DNA from: Rhabdothermincola_A sp041688815
GTDB lineage: Bacteria > Actinomycetota > Acidimicrobiia > Acidimicrobiales > Acidimicrobilacustridaceae
Length of the DNA: 64,000 nt
Direction of reading: 5' to 3'
Assembly: GCA_041688815.1 (NCBI GenBank)
Contig: JBDNHK010000057.1
Coordinates: 81,193 to 145,192, forward strand
Shown: one piece after another, positions 54,292 through 63,733 of the stretch
Layout of the letters: every line of letters starts with the position of its first letter
How positions within the stretch are numbered: position 1 is the stretch's first letter
The notes under the pieces: generated by a model
Database searches by the model: none
Told to the model about the DNA's origin: nothing
What the model saw: the letters and a program-made list of their open reading frames with translations, nothing else
Position numbers and translations under genes: made by a program

Positions 54292-55466
54292 CAGCGTGCC
54301 TGACGGGCGATGTTCAACAACAGCCCCGCGGCGATCATGGTGAACAGCAACGAGGAGCCGCCGGCCGACACGAACGGAAGCGGCACCCCGGTGATCGGCA
54401 AGACCCCGACGACGGCACCGATGTTCACGAAGGCCTGCACGAGGATCCATGCCGTCACCCCCGTGGCCACGAGCATCCCGAAACGATCCGGGGCCCGCAG
54501 CGCCGTGCGCACCCCGAGCAGTCCGAGGGCGACGAACAGCGCCACGACGCTGAGCGCGCCCAGGAGTCCGAGTTCCTCCCCGATGATGGCGTAGATGAAG
54601 TCGGTGTGGGCCTCGGGCAGGAAGCCCCACTTGGCCCTCCCCTCCCCGATACCGGTACCGAAGAGGCCGCCGTTGGCGATGCCCGTCTGGCTCTGCACCG
54701 TCTGGAAGCCGGTGTTGAGAGGATCGGCCCACGGGTCGCGGAACGCCATCAGTCGCCGGAACCGGTAGGGCTCGGCGAACGCCAGCACGACCGCCCCCAC
54801 GGTGAGGCCGGCGACGGTGATGCCCAGTGGCCGCAGTGGCGCCCCCGCGACGAACAGCATGATCAGCACGATCGACCCCAGGATGATCGCGGTGCCGAGG
54901 TTGGGCTGGAGCAGGAAGAGCAGGGCCACTGCGCCGAACACGACCATCACCGGCTTCAACCCGAGTCGCCAGTCACGCACCTTGCCGCCGCGTCGGGCCA
55001 GGAGGTCGGCCACGAACAGCACCACGGTGAGCTTGGCCATCTCCGACGGTTGGATCCGGAGCTGGCCGTAGCCGAGCCAACGCGAGGCCCCGTTGACGTT
55101 GACCCCGAGGCCCGGTACGAGCACGAGCACGAGCAGGCCCATCGAGGCCAGCAGCAGGGGCGTGGTGTACCGCCGCCACCGGTGGTAGTCGACCCGGAAG
55201 GTGACGAGCAGGGCCGCTGATCCGAGACAGAGCCAGATGAACTGGCGCTGGAACTGGTACCAGGGCGAGCCGTACTCGTAGAGGGCAGTGACGGCTGATG
55301 CCGACAACACCATGACCAGACCGAAGAGGTTGAGCACCACAACGATGGCGAACAACCAGGTGAACGACGACCCGCGTCGGGTGGCGGCGTCGGGCGAAGC
55401 GGTGCGGAGCCGGCCGGCGCGGGGGCGGGGTTCACCTCCGCGAGAGGAGATCAGGGGAACCGTCAC
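54291..55466 (-). CDS. ftsW: Septal peptidoglycan polymerase FtsW (SEDS family)
   Basis: 391 residues, about ten membrane helices. SEDS glycosyltransferase that polymerises lipid II with FtsI. Signature segments GLVMVLSASA, LRIQPSEMAKL, LQPNLGTAIIL, AHTDFIYAIIGEELGLLG and the C-terminal GVLPITGVPLPFVSAGGSS. GTG start overlaps the murD stop by four bases. Confidence 0.97.
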   Translation of the reverse strand: MTVPLISSRGGEPRPRAGRLRTASPDAATRRGSSFTWLFAIVVVLNLFGLVMVLSASAVTALYEYGSPWYQFQRQFIWLCLGSAALLVTFRVDYHRWRRYTTPLLLASMGLLVLVLVPGLGVNVNGASRWLGYGQLRIQPSEMAKLTVVLFVADLLARRGGKVRDWRLGLKPVMVVFGAVALLFLLQPNLGTAIILGSIVLIMLFVAGAPLRPLGITVAGLTVGAVVLAFAEPYRFRRLMAFRDPWADPLNTGFQTVQSQTGIANGGLFGTGIGEGRAKWGFLPEAHTDFIYAIIGEELGLLGALSVVALFVALGLLGVRTALRAPDRFGMLVATGVTAWILVQAFVNIGAVVGVLPITGVPLPFVSAGGSSLLFTMIAAGLLLNIARQAR

Positions 55467-56836
55467 GACGTCGCTCCACCGTCGCCGAGACGGGAGCGAA
55501 CCGCCTCGCCGAACGCATCGCCGCGTTCGGCGTAGGAGCCGAACCAGTCGAACGACGTGCAGCCGGGCGACAACAAGACGGTGTCGCCCGGTCGGGCGAG
55601 GTGGGCCGCAACGTCGACAGCGTCGCCCATCCCGGAGGCCACCGTCACCACGTCGACGCCGGAGGTGACGAACGCGGCTCGGATCTCATCGGCGGCCTCG
55701 CCCAGGGCCACGACCGCCCTGACCGGCGGCACGGTGCCGGAGAGGGCGGACAGGTCGAGCCCCTTGTTGCGACCACCGGCGAGCAGGACGACCGACTCGA
55801 AGCCTTCGACGGCGGCGAGGGTGGCGTGGGGGCTCGTGGCCTTGGAGTCGTCGAACCAGGAGATCCCGCCATTGCTGGCGACGAGTTGCACCCGGTGAGC
55901 CAGGCCGCGAAACGTGCGCAGCACCGAGCGCACGGCATCGGTGTCGGCGCCGGCGGCCAGAGCGGTGGCCGAGGCCGCGAGGGCGTTGGCGAGATCGTGA
56001 GCCTGCGCTCGGGCCAACTCGGCGACGGGCAGAAGGATCTCACCATCGGCGGTGAGCAGGTTTCCGTCTTCGATGCGGGTGTCAGGTCGTCCGGAGGCGT
56101 CGAGGCCGAAGGTGATGACCCGCCCCGTGCTCGGTCGGTGGCGCCGCACCACGGGATCATCGACGTTGACGACGGCCACGGCGTTGTCGTCCAGGTCGGC
56201 CCAGATCTTCGCCTTGGCCGCCTCGTACGCGTCGAGTGACGCGTGCACGTCGAGATGATCGGGCGCGAAGTTCAGCCAGGTGGCCACCGCCGGTTGGAAG
56301 CGGTGGGTGTGCCCCAGTCGGAACGAGGAGGCCTCGACCACGAACACCTCGGTCGCCGGGTCGGCGATCGCTTCGACCAGGGGAACGTCGGTGTTGCCGC
56401 AGTCGACAGCTCGGACACCCGACGCCACGAGCATCTCGGTGACCATCGTCGTGACTGTGGTCTTGCCGTCGGTGCCGGTGATGGCGACCAGAGGGCGATC
56501 GTCCCACGCGGCAGCCAGATCGAACTCCGACCGCACGGGCACACCTCGCCTGGCCGCCAGGGTGAACACCGGATGGCGGTCGGGCACCCCTGGGCTCGGC
56601 AACAAGAGGTCGACACCGGCGAGGGCGGCGTAGAGGTCGACGTCCGACGGTGCCGACAACAGGTCCACGGGCAGCGATCGTGCCGCAGCCACGGTGGCTT
56701 CGGAGGGATGGTCGTCGACGACCAGCACCCCCACATCTCGCGTCACGAGGCATCTCGTCACCGCCGTTCCGGTGACGCCGAGGCCCACCACCATGGCTCG
56801 CCGCGCCCGAAGCACCTCGGCATCCGGGGGGCCCAT
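55463..56836 (-). CDS. murD: UDP-MurNAc-L-alanine-D-glutamate ligase
   Basis: 457 residues. Adds D-Glu to the stem peptide. N-terminal GLGVTGTAVTRCL, ATP loop ITGTDGKTTVTTMV, EASSFRLGHT, LNFAPDHLDVH, DDSKATSPHATLAA, LLAGGRNKGLDL and LLSPGCTSFDWF. ATG 56836 shares one base with the mraY stop (TGATG); its own stop is coupled to ftsW. Confidence 0.96.
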   Translation of the reverse strand: MGPPDAEVLRARRAMVVGLGVTGTAVTRCLVTRDVGVLVVDDHPSEATVAAARSLPVDLLSAPSDVDLYAALAGVDLLLPSPGVPDRHPVFTLAARRGVPVRSEFDLAAAWDDRPLVAITGTDGKTTVTTMVTEMLVASGVRAVDCGNTDVPLVEAIADPATEVFVVEASSFRLGHTHRFQPAVATWLNFAPDHLDVHASLDAYEAAKAKIWADLDDNAVAVVNVDDPVVRRHRPSTGRVITFGLDASGRPDTRIEDGNLLTADGEILLPVAELARAQAHDLANALAASATALAAGADTDAVRSVLRTFRGLAHRVQLVASNGGISWFDDSKATSPHATLAAVEGFESVVLLAGGRNKGLDLSALSGTVPPVRAVVALGEAADEIRAAFVTSGVDVVTVASGMGDAVDVAAHLARPGDTVLLSPGCTSFDWFGSYAERGDAFGEAVRSRLGDGGATS

Positions 56837-57870
56837 CAGTCGATGACCCCGGGAAGGCGGACGAAGTCGGCGTAGTAGAGGCCGAGGGCCAGCGCCGTGA
56901 AGAGCCCGGCCACGATCCAGAGACGGATGATGACCGTCGTCTCGGGCCATCCGCCCAGCTCGAAGTGGTGGTGCATGGGAGCCATCCGGAAGATCCGTCG
57001 ACCGAACATGCGAAAGCTGCCGACCTGGAGGATCACCGAGACGGTCTCCATCACGAAGAGCCCCCCGATGATGGGCAACAGGAGCACGGTGTTCGTCGAG
57101 AGCGCAAGGGCGGCCAGACCGGCGCCGATGGCCAAGGCCCCCGTGTCGCCCATGAAGATCTTGGCTGGAGCGGCGTTCCACCACAAGAAGCCGGCGCAGG
57201 CCCCGAGCATGGCGGCCGCCACGACGGCAGTGTCGAGGAAGCTCTCGTCGCTGTAGATGTCGATGTGGCGAAAGCCCCAGAAGGCGATCACCGTGTAGGC
57301 GGCGAACGCGAAGATCGACGATCCCGCCGCCAGCCCGTCGAGGCCGTCGGTGAGGTTGACCGCATTGGTGGTGGCGATGAAGAGCAGTACGGCCAGCGCA
57401 ATCCAGCCGACGGGCCCGATCTCTATTCCGGGGTAGTCGTAGCGGGTGAAGGAGATCGTGGTCTTGACGTTGGTGAGGGCCAGCATGCCCGCCGCGAAGC
57501 CGATGGCCACGACGAGCAGACCGATCATCTTGGCTCGCTTGTTCAGACCGAGGTTGCGCTCACGAAATACTTTCAGACCGTCGTCGACCAGACCCACGAC
57601 ACCGGCGAGCACGATGGCGGCCATGCACAGCGCGCCCCGCCGGGTGTACACGGCGCCGCTCAGATCGCTGATGATCCAGGCGATCGCCGCGGCCCCGACG
57701 ATCGCCACCCCACCCATGGTCGGAGTGCCGGCTTTCGTGATGTGACCCTGCGGCCCGTCCTCGCGGATGGGCTGACCGATCTTGCGTCGTTCGAGCGCGG
57801 TGATCAAGAAGCGGGTCCCCACGAGTGAGGCGGTCAGGGCGACGGCGGCGGCCACGAGCAGGCGGATCAC
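56836..57870 (-). CDS. mraY: Phospho-MurNAc-pentapeptide transferase
   Basis: 344 residues, ten membrane helices. Makes lipid I from UDP-MurNAc-pentapeptide and undecaprenyl phosphate. Catalytic Asp motifs LVDDGLKV, NLTDGLDGLA and FMGDTGALA, and MAPMHHHFE. GTG 57870 gives a GTGA overlap with the murE stop, as at other junctions; GTG 57879 is the other possible start. It directly follows murE: murF, usually between them, is missing. Confidence 0.96.
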   Translation of the reverse strand: MIRLLVAAAVALTASLVGTRFLITALERRKIGQPIREDGPQGHITKAGTPTMGGVAIVGAAAIAWIISDLSGAVYTRRGALCMAAIVLAGVVGLVDDGLKVFRERNLGLNKRAKMIGLLVVAIGFAAGMLALTNVKTTISFTRYDYPGIEIGPVGWIALAVLLFIATTNAVNLTDGLDGLAAGSSIFAFAAYTVIAFWGFRHIDIYSDESFLDTAVVAAAMLGACAGFLWWNAAPAKIFMGDTGALAIGAGLAALALSTNTVLLLPIIGGLFVMETVSVILQVGSFRMFGRRIFRMAPMHHHFELGGWPETTVIIRLWIVAGLFTALALGLYYADFVRLPGVID

Positions 57871-59303
57871 GCGCCCCACCCCAACTGGGCCAGTTCCTCT
57901 ATGGCGACGGCCCGATCGTCGAAGGCGACGACGACGTCACCCAGGTCCTGGGTGGTTTCGTGACCCTTCCCGGCCAGGACGACGACGTCGCCCGGAGCGG
58001 CCCCGGCCAGGGCGCCGGCGATGGCCGCCCGCCGATCGGGTTCGATCCTCAGCTCGGTGGACCGACGTCGGTGGACCCGCTCGTAGCCGCGGCGAACCGC
58101 GTCGATGATGGTGTCGGTCGCCTCACCACGGGAGTTGTCGGACGTCACCACCACCCGATCGGCACCGTCGGCGGCGACCTCTCCCATCAACGAACGCTTG
58201 TCGACGTCGCGCTCGCCTCCACAGCCGAACACCACCACCACCCGACCGGGGCGGCGTGCCGGCCCCGTCCCGACGAGCGGGCTGGCGGCGGCCAGCAGCC
58301 GCTCCAGGCCATCGGGGGTGTGTGCGAAGTCGACGAGGACCGCGAACGGCTGGCCGACCTCGACAGCATCGAACCGGCCGGGAACGCGGATCGGTCGGGA
58401 GAGCCCGGCGGCGATCGCGGCGTCACCCAGACCCAGGGCCGACGCCGCCGATGCGGCCGCGACGGCATTGGCGACGTTGAACTCGCCGCCGAGTCGAAGG
58501 TGGATCGTGCGACCCCGCCAACGGAACTCCGAGCCCGAGGCGCTCAACTGGACGAGCTCGACGTCATCGAGGGCGAAACCAGTGGTGGGGACGAGGCATG
58601 CATCAGCCAGGAGACGACCATAGGGGCTGTCGAGGTTGACGACGGCGCGATCGGCGAAGTCGGGGGTGAACAGACGAGCTTTGGCCTGGAAGTAGGCCTC
58701 CATGGTGCCGTGGAAGTCGAGATGGTCGCGACTCAGGTTGGTGAACACGCCCACTCTGAAGCGCATCCCATCGACCCGGTGCAGGCTCAGGGCGTGCGAC
58801 GAGACCTCCATCGCCACCGCCTCCACCCCGGCATCACGCCATTGCGCGAGTTGGCGCTGCAGATCCGGTGCCTCGGGTGTGGTGCGGACGCCGGTGAGGG
58901 TGCCCAGGACCTCGGTACGAGTACCGGCCTCGTTGAGCACGTTGGCCAACAGGTGAGTGGTGGTGGTCTTGCCGTTCGTGCCCGTGACCCCGACGACCGA
59001 CATCGAGCGAGACGGGTTTTCGTTCATGGTGGCGGCTACGAGCGCGGTCCCCCGCCGGCTGTCCGACACGATCACCTGCGGGGCGTCCACCTCGAGTTCC
59101 CGTTCGACCAGAAGGGCCCTGGCCCCCGCCCTCAACGCGTCAGCGGCGAAGGCGTGACCATCGGCCTCCGTTCCGGCGACGCAGCAGAACAGCATTCCAC
59201 TGCGAACCTGCCTCGAGTCGAGGGTCAGGTCGTCGAGATCGACGCCGCCGTCCCCGACGAGGCGAGCGCCTTCCAGTGCGGCGATCGCCAGCGCGAGCTG
59301 CAC
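57867..59303 (-). CDS. murE: UDP-MurNAc-tripeptide synthetase (MurE)
   Basis: 478 residues. Adds the third stem-peptide residue. DSRQVRSGMLF, ATP loop GVTGTNGKTTTTHLLA, MEVSSHAL, NLSRDHLDFHGT, DFAHTPDGL and the C-terminal AGKGHE. The acceptor-recognition motif, DNPR in meso-diaminopimelate-adding enzymes, reads DNSR here: the Arg that holds the diaminopimelate is kept, Pro is Ser. meso-Diaminopimelate is still the best guess for the substrate. Starts three bases after ftsI ends. Confidence 0.94.
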   Translation of the reverse strand: MQLALAIAALEGARLVGDGGVDLDDLTLDSRQVRSGMLFCCVAGTEADGHAFAADALRAGARALLVERELEVDAPQVIVSDSRRGTALVAATMNENPSRSMSVVGVTGTNGKTTTTHLLANVLNEAGTRTEVLGTLTGVRTTPEAPDLQRQLAQWRDAGVEAVAMEVSSHALSLHRVDGMRFRVGVFTNLSRDHLDFHGTMEAYFQAKARLFTPDFADRAVVNLDSPYGRLLADACLVPTTGFALDDVELVQLSASGSEFRWRGRTIHLRLGGEFNVANAVAAASAASALGLGDAAIAAGLSRPIRVPGRFDAVEVGQPFAVLVDFAHTPDGLERLLAAASPLVGTGPARRPGRVVVVFGCGGERDVDKRSLMGEVAADGADRVVVTSDNSRGEATDTIIDAVRRGYERVHRRRSTELRIEPDRRAAIAGALAGAAPGDVVVLAGKGHETTQDLGDVVVAFDDRAVAIEELAQLGWGA

Positions 59304-59306
59304 GGC

Positions 59307-61448
59307 CTAGCGACCCTGGGAGGATGCAGGTCTGGTCGAAGCGACCGGGGCTTCGTCGACGCCGTGGGGCACCGTGACCGGAGGCGCCACCGGCGTGCCG
59401 GTGGCCGGGGCGCGCACCCGACCGCCGTCGGCGATGAACGTGGACGAACCGGGGGCCGACCCGGCGCGCATCTTCTCCGCCACGGCGTTGCCACCGCTGG
59501 CGGCATCGGTGGCCGGCGGGGCGATGCCCAGACGACGCAGGGCGAAACTGCCCAGCTTGGAGAAGACGGGTGCGGCGGTGGTGGCGCCGGTGTAGCGGCC
59601 GCCCTGGGGCTCGTCGATCATGACGTAGACCGAGAGCGCCGGCTGCTCGGCGGGGACGAAGCCGACGAAGGTCGACTGGTACTGCCGGGCGCCGTTGGCG
59701 TCGAGGTACCCACCGCCGGGCTGACGCTTCCAGGACGTGCCGGTCTTGCCGGCGGTGTCGTACCCGGGGATCGCTGCCAGTTGGCCGGTACCGGTGGACA
59801 CCACGCTGCGCAGCATCACATTGACCGCTGAGGCCGTCTCCCTGCTGACGACGGTGCGGCCGGTCGGCGTGAGGGTGGGGTGCTCCACACCGTCGGCGGT
59901 GATCGTCCCCTTGACCAGGCTCGGGGCGACGTGGTCGCCGCCGTTGGCGACGACGTTGTAAGCGAGCAGCATCTGCAACGGCGACACCGCCACACCCTGC
60001 CCGATGGCGATAGTGGCCAACGACGTTCCCGACCAGTCCTTGGTGGCCATCAGTGCGCCTGCAGCCTCGTTCGGGAAGGCCAACGCCGTGGGGGACGCGA
60101 AGCCGAAGTTGGTCAACGCGTCGTGCAGCCGGTCGCGTCCGAGCATCTGGCCGATCTTGATCGTGCCCACGTTGGAGGAGTTGGCGAGGATGCTCTCGAC
60201 GTCCCAGCGCACGGCACCGCGAGGTTCGGCTTCACCGAACTCGGCGTCGGCCACCTTGAGGGTGGACGGCAGGTCGAACTCGGTACCGGGTTCCACCAGG
60301 CCGGCCTCGAGAGCGGCGGTCAGGGTGACCAGCTTCATGACCGAGCCCGGCTCGTACTGGGTCGTCAGTGCCGCGTTGTTGGTACCGATGAGCACCTCGT
60401 CGGTCTCGGGGTCCTTCACGACGTTGGCCATGGCCAGGATCTCACCGGTGGCCGGCACGGTCACGATGGCGATGCCGCCCTTGGCCCCCGTGCTCCCGAC
60501 CTGCTCGGTGAGCAGGCGTTCCGCCTCGAACTGGATGGCCCGGTCGATGGTGAGCTCGACGTCGGCGCCGGGAACAGCGGGAACGAGGTTGTGCTCCCCG
60601 ACAGCGATGGTGCGACCCGAGGGGCTGCGTTCGAGGCGCAGCTCGCCAGGCGTGCCGGTCAGGACGTCGCCGTACTGCGCCTCGAGGCCCGAGATGCCCT
60701 GGTTGTCGGGATCGACGGAACCGAGCAGCGACCGGGCCGAATCTCCGGCAGCTCGGTAGCGCTCGCTCTCGTCGAGGAAGGCGACACCGGGCAGACCGAG
60801 AGCCTCGACTCGGTCGGCCACGTCGGCGGGCACCTTGCGCTCGAGGTAGGCGAAGCGACCCTCGCCGGCCATCTTGGCCGTCACCTCGGTCACGTCGAGG
60901 CCGAGCAGCGGCGCCACCTGTGCGGCCGTGGCCGCGGGCTGGTCGATGAGCTGGGGGTCGACGAACACCGATCGGGCCGGTCTCGACACCGCCAGCTCGG
61001 CGCCGTTGCGGTCGAGGATGGCCCCGCGCTCGGCGGCGAGAGTCGTGACCCCCACCCGCTGGGCCTCACCCCAGGCCCGGTGCCGCTCGGGGTTCACGAC
61101 CTGGAGGTCGACGACCTTGGCCACCACCACGACGAAGAGCAGGGCGAGGACCACCAGCACCGCGACGAGCCGACGACGATGATCAGCGGGTGGACCGGCG
61201 GCGACGGCCCTCCGGGGTGGGCGGCGGTCACCTCCGATCCTGGAGGGCACGGCGGCGAGGGCGTGACCGGCCTTCGACCCCATGGTGGCCGCTCCGTGGC
61301 CGAGCGCGGTGAAGCCCGCGCCGACGAGTCCGGGCTGAGCCGGTCGCGCTGATCGCGGGCGGCGCGGCGCGGCGATCGCCGGGTCGTTCCACGGGGCGTG
61401 ACGCGTGGGCGAGTCGGCGGGCGGTGCCGACGGACCGGGTGGCGTCAC
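59307..61448 (-). CDS. ftsI: Septal transpeptidase FtsI (class B penicillin-binding protein)
   Basis: 713 residues. Long Pro/Arg-rich cytoplasmic N-terminus, one membrane helix (LVAVLVVLALLFVVVVAKVV), the dimerisation domain with ERGAILDRNG, then the transpeptidase with SVMK (active Ser), SSN and KTG (AGKTGTSWK). C-terminal Pro/Thr-rich tail. Crosslinks septal peptidoglycan with FtsW. GTG start overlaps the ftsL-like stop by four bases. Confidence 0.96.
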   Translation of the reverse strand: MTPPGPSAPPADSPTRHAPWNDPAIAAPRRPRSARPAQPGLVGAGFTALGHGAATMGSKAGHALAAVPSRIGGDRRPPRRAVAAGPPADHRRRLVAVLVVLALLFVVVVAKVVDLQVVNPERHRAWGEAQRVGVTTLAAERGAILDRNGAELAVSRPARSVFVDPQLIDQPAATAAQVAPLLGLDVTEVTAKMAGEGRFAYLERKVPADVADRVEALGLPGVAFLDESERYRAAGDSARSLLGSVDPDNQGISGLEAQYGDVLTGTPGELRLERSPSGRTIAVGEHNLVPAVPGADVELTIDRAIQFEAERLLTEQVGSTGAKGGIAIVTVPATGEILAMANVVKDPETDEVLIGTNNAALTTQYEPGSVMKLVTLTAALEAGLVEPGTEFDLPSTLKVADAEFGEAEPRGAVRWDVESILANSSNVGTIKIGQMLGRDRLHDALTNFGFASPTALAFPNEAAGALMATKDWSGTSLATIAIGQGVAVSPLQMLLAYNVVANGGDHVAPSLVKGTITADGVEHPTLTPTGRTVVSRETASAVNVMLRSVVSTGTGQLAAIPGYDTAGKTGTSWKRQPGGGYLDANGARQYQSTFVGFVPAEQPALSVYVMIDEPQGGRYTGATTAAPVFSKLGSFALRRLGIAPPATDAASGGNAVAEKMRAGSAPGSSTFIADGGRVRAPATGTPVAPPVTVPHGVDEAPVASTRPASSQGR

Positions 61449-62038
61449 CGGCCGGACCCGCTCGGGGTGGGTGTCGAGGCGGTGGTACCGCCGGGGGCGC
61501 TGGCACCGGTCGACCCGGAGCGGGGCTTCGGGGTGGTCGGGCTCGAGGTCGACTTGGGAGTGGTCGGGGGTGGAGCCATCGTGGGAGGCGGCGAGGGTTC
61601 CGGGACCTCGGCGGCCCGGGCTTCGTCGTCGGGTCCGGGTTGGAGGTAGCCCACCGCCGGTGGGGACAGCATGCCCAGGCGTTGGGTGGCCTCGGTGGTG
61701 ATGCGCTGCGGGCTCTGCAACTCGGCCAGTTGGTCGTTGAGCCGCTGGCCGGTGGTGGCGGCGGCGCCAATCCCCCGGTTGAGCTCGTCGAGATTCTTCT
61801 GCGACGAGACGATGAGCGTCTGGAAACCGGCGACCGCGAACAGCGCGACGAAGAGCACGACCCCCGCCACCGTGCCGACCTGCCAGCTCCGACGCTGCCG
61901 ACGCGGGGTGACGACCTCGAGGTCGGGACGCGCTTCGACCCCGTGACCCGGGGTGGGTGCCACACCGATTCTGGTGTCGAGGTCGGCGACCCTGCGACGC
62001 GGCTCGACGGCAGCAGCCCGAGCGGCGGCCGGGGTCAT
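61445..62038 (-). CDS. ftsL: FtsL-like cell division protein
   Basis: 197 residues, identified by position between rsmH and ftsI and by architecture: basic cytoplasmic N-terminus, a single membrane helix (WQVGTVAGVVLFVALFAVAGF), a short coiled coil (SSQKNLDELNRGIGAA ... RLNDQLAEL) and SPQRITTEATQRLGML, the typical FtsL end. The extra Pro/Ser/Thr tail of about 60 residues is longer than usual. ATGA overlap with rsmH, GTGA with ftsI. Confidence 0.85.
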   Translation of the reverse strand: MTPAAARAAAVEPRRRVADLDTRIGVAPTPGHGVEARPDLEVVTPRRQRRSWQVGTVAGVVLFVALFAVAGFQTLIVSSQKNLDELNRGIGAAATTGQRLNDQLAELQSPQRITTEATQRLGMLSPPAVGYLQPGPDDEARAAEVPEPSPPPTMAPPPTTPKSTSSPTTPKPRSGSTGASAPGGTTASTPTPSGSGR

Positions 62039-62997
62039 GACGCCGCTTCGATCGTCAGCTTCTCGGCGGCGCGCAGGCGGGCGCTCTCGGCCCGGGGGTT
62101 GGCCGCGACCTCGGCCGCGGTCGGCTTCCACGCACCCTGCTTGAGCAGTCGTACCGACGGCTCGGCCCCGCAGACGCAGGGCAGCCCGGGCGGGCAGGCG
62201 CAGTCACCGGTGGCGGCCGAACGCAGGCGGGCCTTCACGATGCGGTCCTCGCCGGAGTGATAGGCCAGCACGGCGATGCGCCCGCGTGGGGCCACCACCC
62301 CGATGGCGGCGTCGATGCTGTCGGCCAGGATCGCCAGTTCGGCGTTGACCTCGATGCGGATGGCCTGGAAGCTGCGCTTGGCGGGGTGGCCGCCGGTGCG
62401 TCGCGCCGGAGCGGGGATGGCGTCGCGCACGATCTCGGCCAGGTCGGTGGTGGTGACGACGGGTCGGGCGGCCACGACGGCCCGGGCGATGCGGGCGGCG
62501 AAGCGCTCGTCGCCGAGGTCGCGCAGCACACGAGCGAGATCGGCTTCGGGATAGTCGTTCACCACGTCCAGGGCGGAGAGCGCGGCGTCGGGGTCCATCC
62601 GCATGTCGAGGGGGCCGGCGTGGCGATAGCTGAACCCTCGTGCGGGTCGATCGACCTGCGGGGAGCTGACCCCCAGGTCGAACAGCACCCCACTCACCGA
62701 CTCACCCGACAGGTGGTCGGCCACGATGCCGGCGAGACCGTCGAAGCGAGCCCGAACGGTTCGCACCCGGTCTCCGCAGGGGGCCAGGCGCGCGTGGGCG
62801 GCGGTGAGGGCGGTCGGGTCCTGATCGACACCGAGGACCCGCAGGTGAGGGTGAGCGTCGAGGAGGGCGGCGGCGTGGCCCGCTCCCCCCAGGGTGGCGT
62901 CGACCACCCAACCGGCGGGAACCGGGGCGAAGAGGGCTACGACCTCGTCAGCCATCACCGGCCGGTGGGCGAAGGGGAGATCAGGCGTGGCGTCCAT
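62035..62997 (-). CDS. rsmH: 16S rRNA (cytosine-1402-N4)-methyltransferase
   Basis: 320 residues. HRPVMADEVV at the start, SAM loop DATLGGAGHAAALL, VLFDLGVSSPQVD, RGFSYRHAGPLDMRMD and SFQAIRIEVN, IAVLAYHSGEDRIVK typical of RsmH/MraW. The frame is open upstream for 79 more codons (to 63234), but family members start at HRPV; ATG 62997 is chosen. The 246-base gap to mraZ (62998-63243) holds no recognised gene; that in-frame extension fills it. Confidence 0.95.
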   Translation of the reverse strand: MDATPDLPFAHRPVMADEVVALFAPVPAGWVVDATLGGAGHAAALLDAHPHLRVLGVDQDPTALTAAHARLAPCGDRVRTVRARFDGLAGIVADHLSGESVSGVLFDLGVSSPQVDRPARGFSYRHAGPLDMRMDPDAALSALDVVNDYPEADLARVLRDLGDERFAARIARAVVAARPVVTTTDLAEIVRDAIPAPARRTGGHPAKRSFQAIRIEVNAELAILADSIDAAIGVVAPRGRIAVLAYHSGEDRIVKARLRSAATGDCACPPGLPCVCGAEPSVRLLKQGAWKPTAAEVAANPRAESARLRAAEKLTIEAAS

Positions 62998-63243
62998 GGC
63001 GGTCCGGGCCGGCCGGAGGTGCCGGGGCCGGGCCCGCTCATCGGCAGCCCCTCGGATCACGGTCACCCGCCGGGATTTCTCCCCGACTGGGCTCGATGGG
63101 AAGCGGGCGGAGTAAGGGCCTTCCATCGTGTGATCCGAGAGGCTGCGGGTGAGCGGACCGCAGCGGCGACGAGTGCTGGTGGGTCGGCGGAGGGTGTCCT
63201 TTCGGCGGGTCGGGAAAAGGGGGTCGGTGGTCATGGCGGCACG

Positions 63244-63666
63244 TCAGAGCCCGAGGGCGGTGACCGCCTTGACGAGGCTGTCGTCGGCGACACCGACCTG
63301 GTCGTTCCAGCGGGCGGCGTCCCAGACCTCGATGCGGTCGATGGCCCCGATGAGCACCACATCGCGGTCGAGGCGGGCGAAATCGCGCAGGGGCGGGGCG
63401 ATGGTGATGCGACCCTGGGAGTCGGGGCTGACCTCGCGAGCGTTGGAGGCGAAGGCCCTCATGGCGTCTTGGGGGGCCTGACCATCACGGATCTTGTCGG
63501 TGAGGCGGCGGGCCACGTCGGCGAACCCGTCCTCGGTCCAGAGGCCGAGGCAGCAATCCCACTGGGAGAGGAAGCCCTTGTCGGGGCCGAACTGGGCGCG
63601 GAACGTCACCGGGAGGACCACGCGGCCCTTGTCATCGAGCGAGTGCTCGAACGTCCCGACGAACAT
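63244..63666 (-). CDS. mraZ: Transcriptional regulator MraZ
   Basis: 140 residues. Two AbrB-like swapped-hairpin domains, each with D-X3-R: DDKGRVVLPVTFR near the start and DSQGRITIAPPLRD later. It binds repeats upstream of its own gene and controls the dcw cluster. ATG 63666 starts the conserved FVGTFEHSLD; GAGGGA is about ten bases upstream. First gene of the cluster. Confidence 0.96.
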   Translation of the reverse strand: MFVGTFEHSLDDKGRVVLPVTFRAQFGPDKGFLSQWDCCLGLWTEDGFADVARRLTDKIRDGQAPQDAMRAFASNAREVSPDSQGRITIAPPLRDFARLDRDVVLIGAIDRIEVWDAARWNDQVGVADDSLVKAVTALGL

Positions 63667-63678
63667 GTCCAGTCCCTC

Positions 63679-63733
63679 TCCCACTGGCCCCCACGAGGCC
63701 CCACTGCGCCCCACACTACGCCACTTCTCCCCA
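63679..63733 (-). promoter_or_regulatory. MraZ-box array: six 10-bp-spaced TGGGG-type repeats
   Basis: On the minus strand TGGGG-like pentamers recur every 10 bases (63733, 63723, 63713, 63703, 63693, 63683 as 5' ends): TGGGG, TGGCG, TGGGG, TGGGG, TGGGG, TGGGA. This is the known layout of MraZ operators, with six rather than the usual three or four units. It covers the -10 box and most of the leader, so binding should repress. Confidence 0.85.

Noticed and set aside
62998..63234. 79-codon N-terminal extension of RsmH
   Set aside because: In frame and open, but RsmH proteins start near HRPVM; the extension is Arg/Ser/Thr-rich and has no family match.
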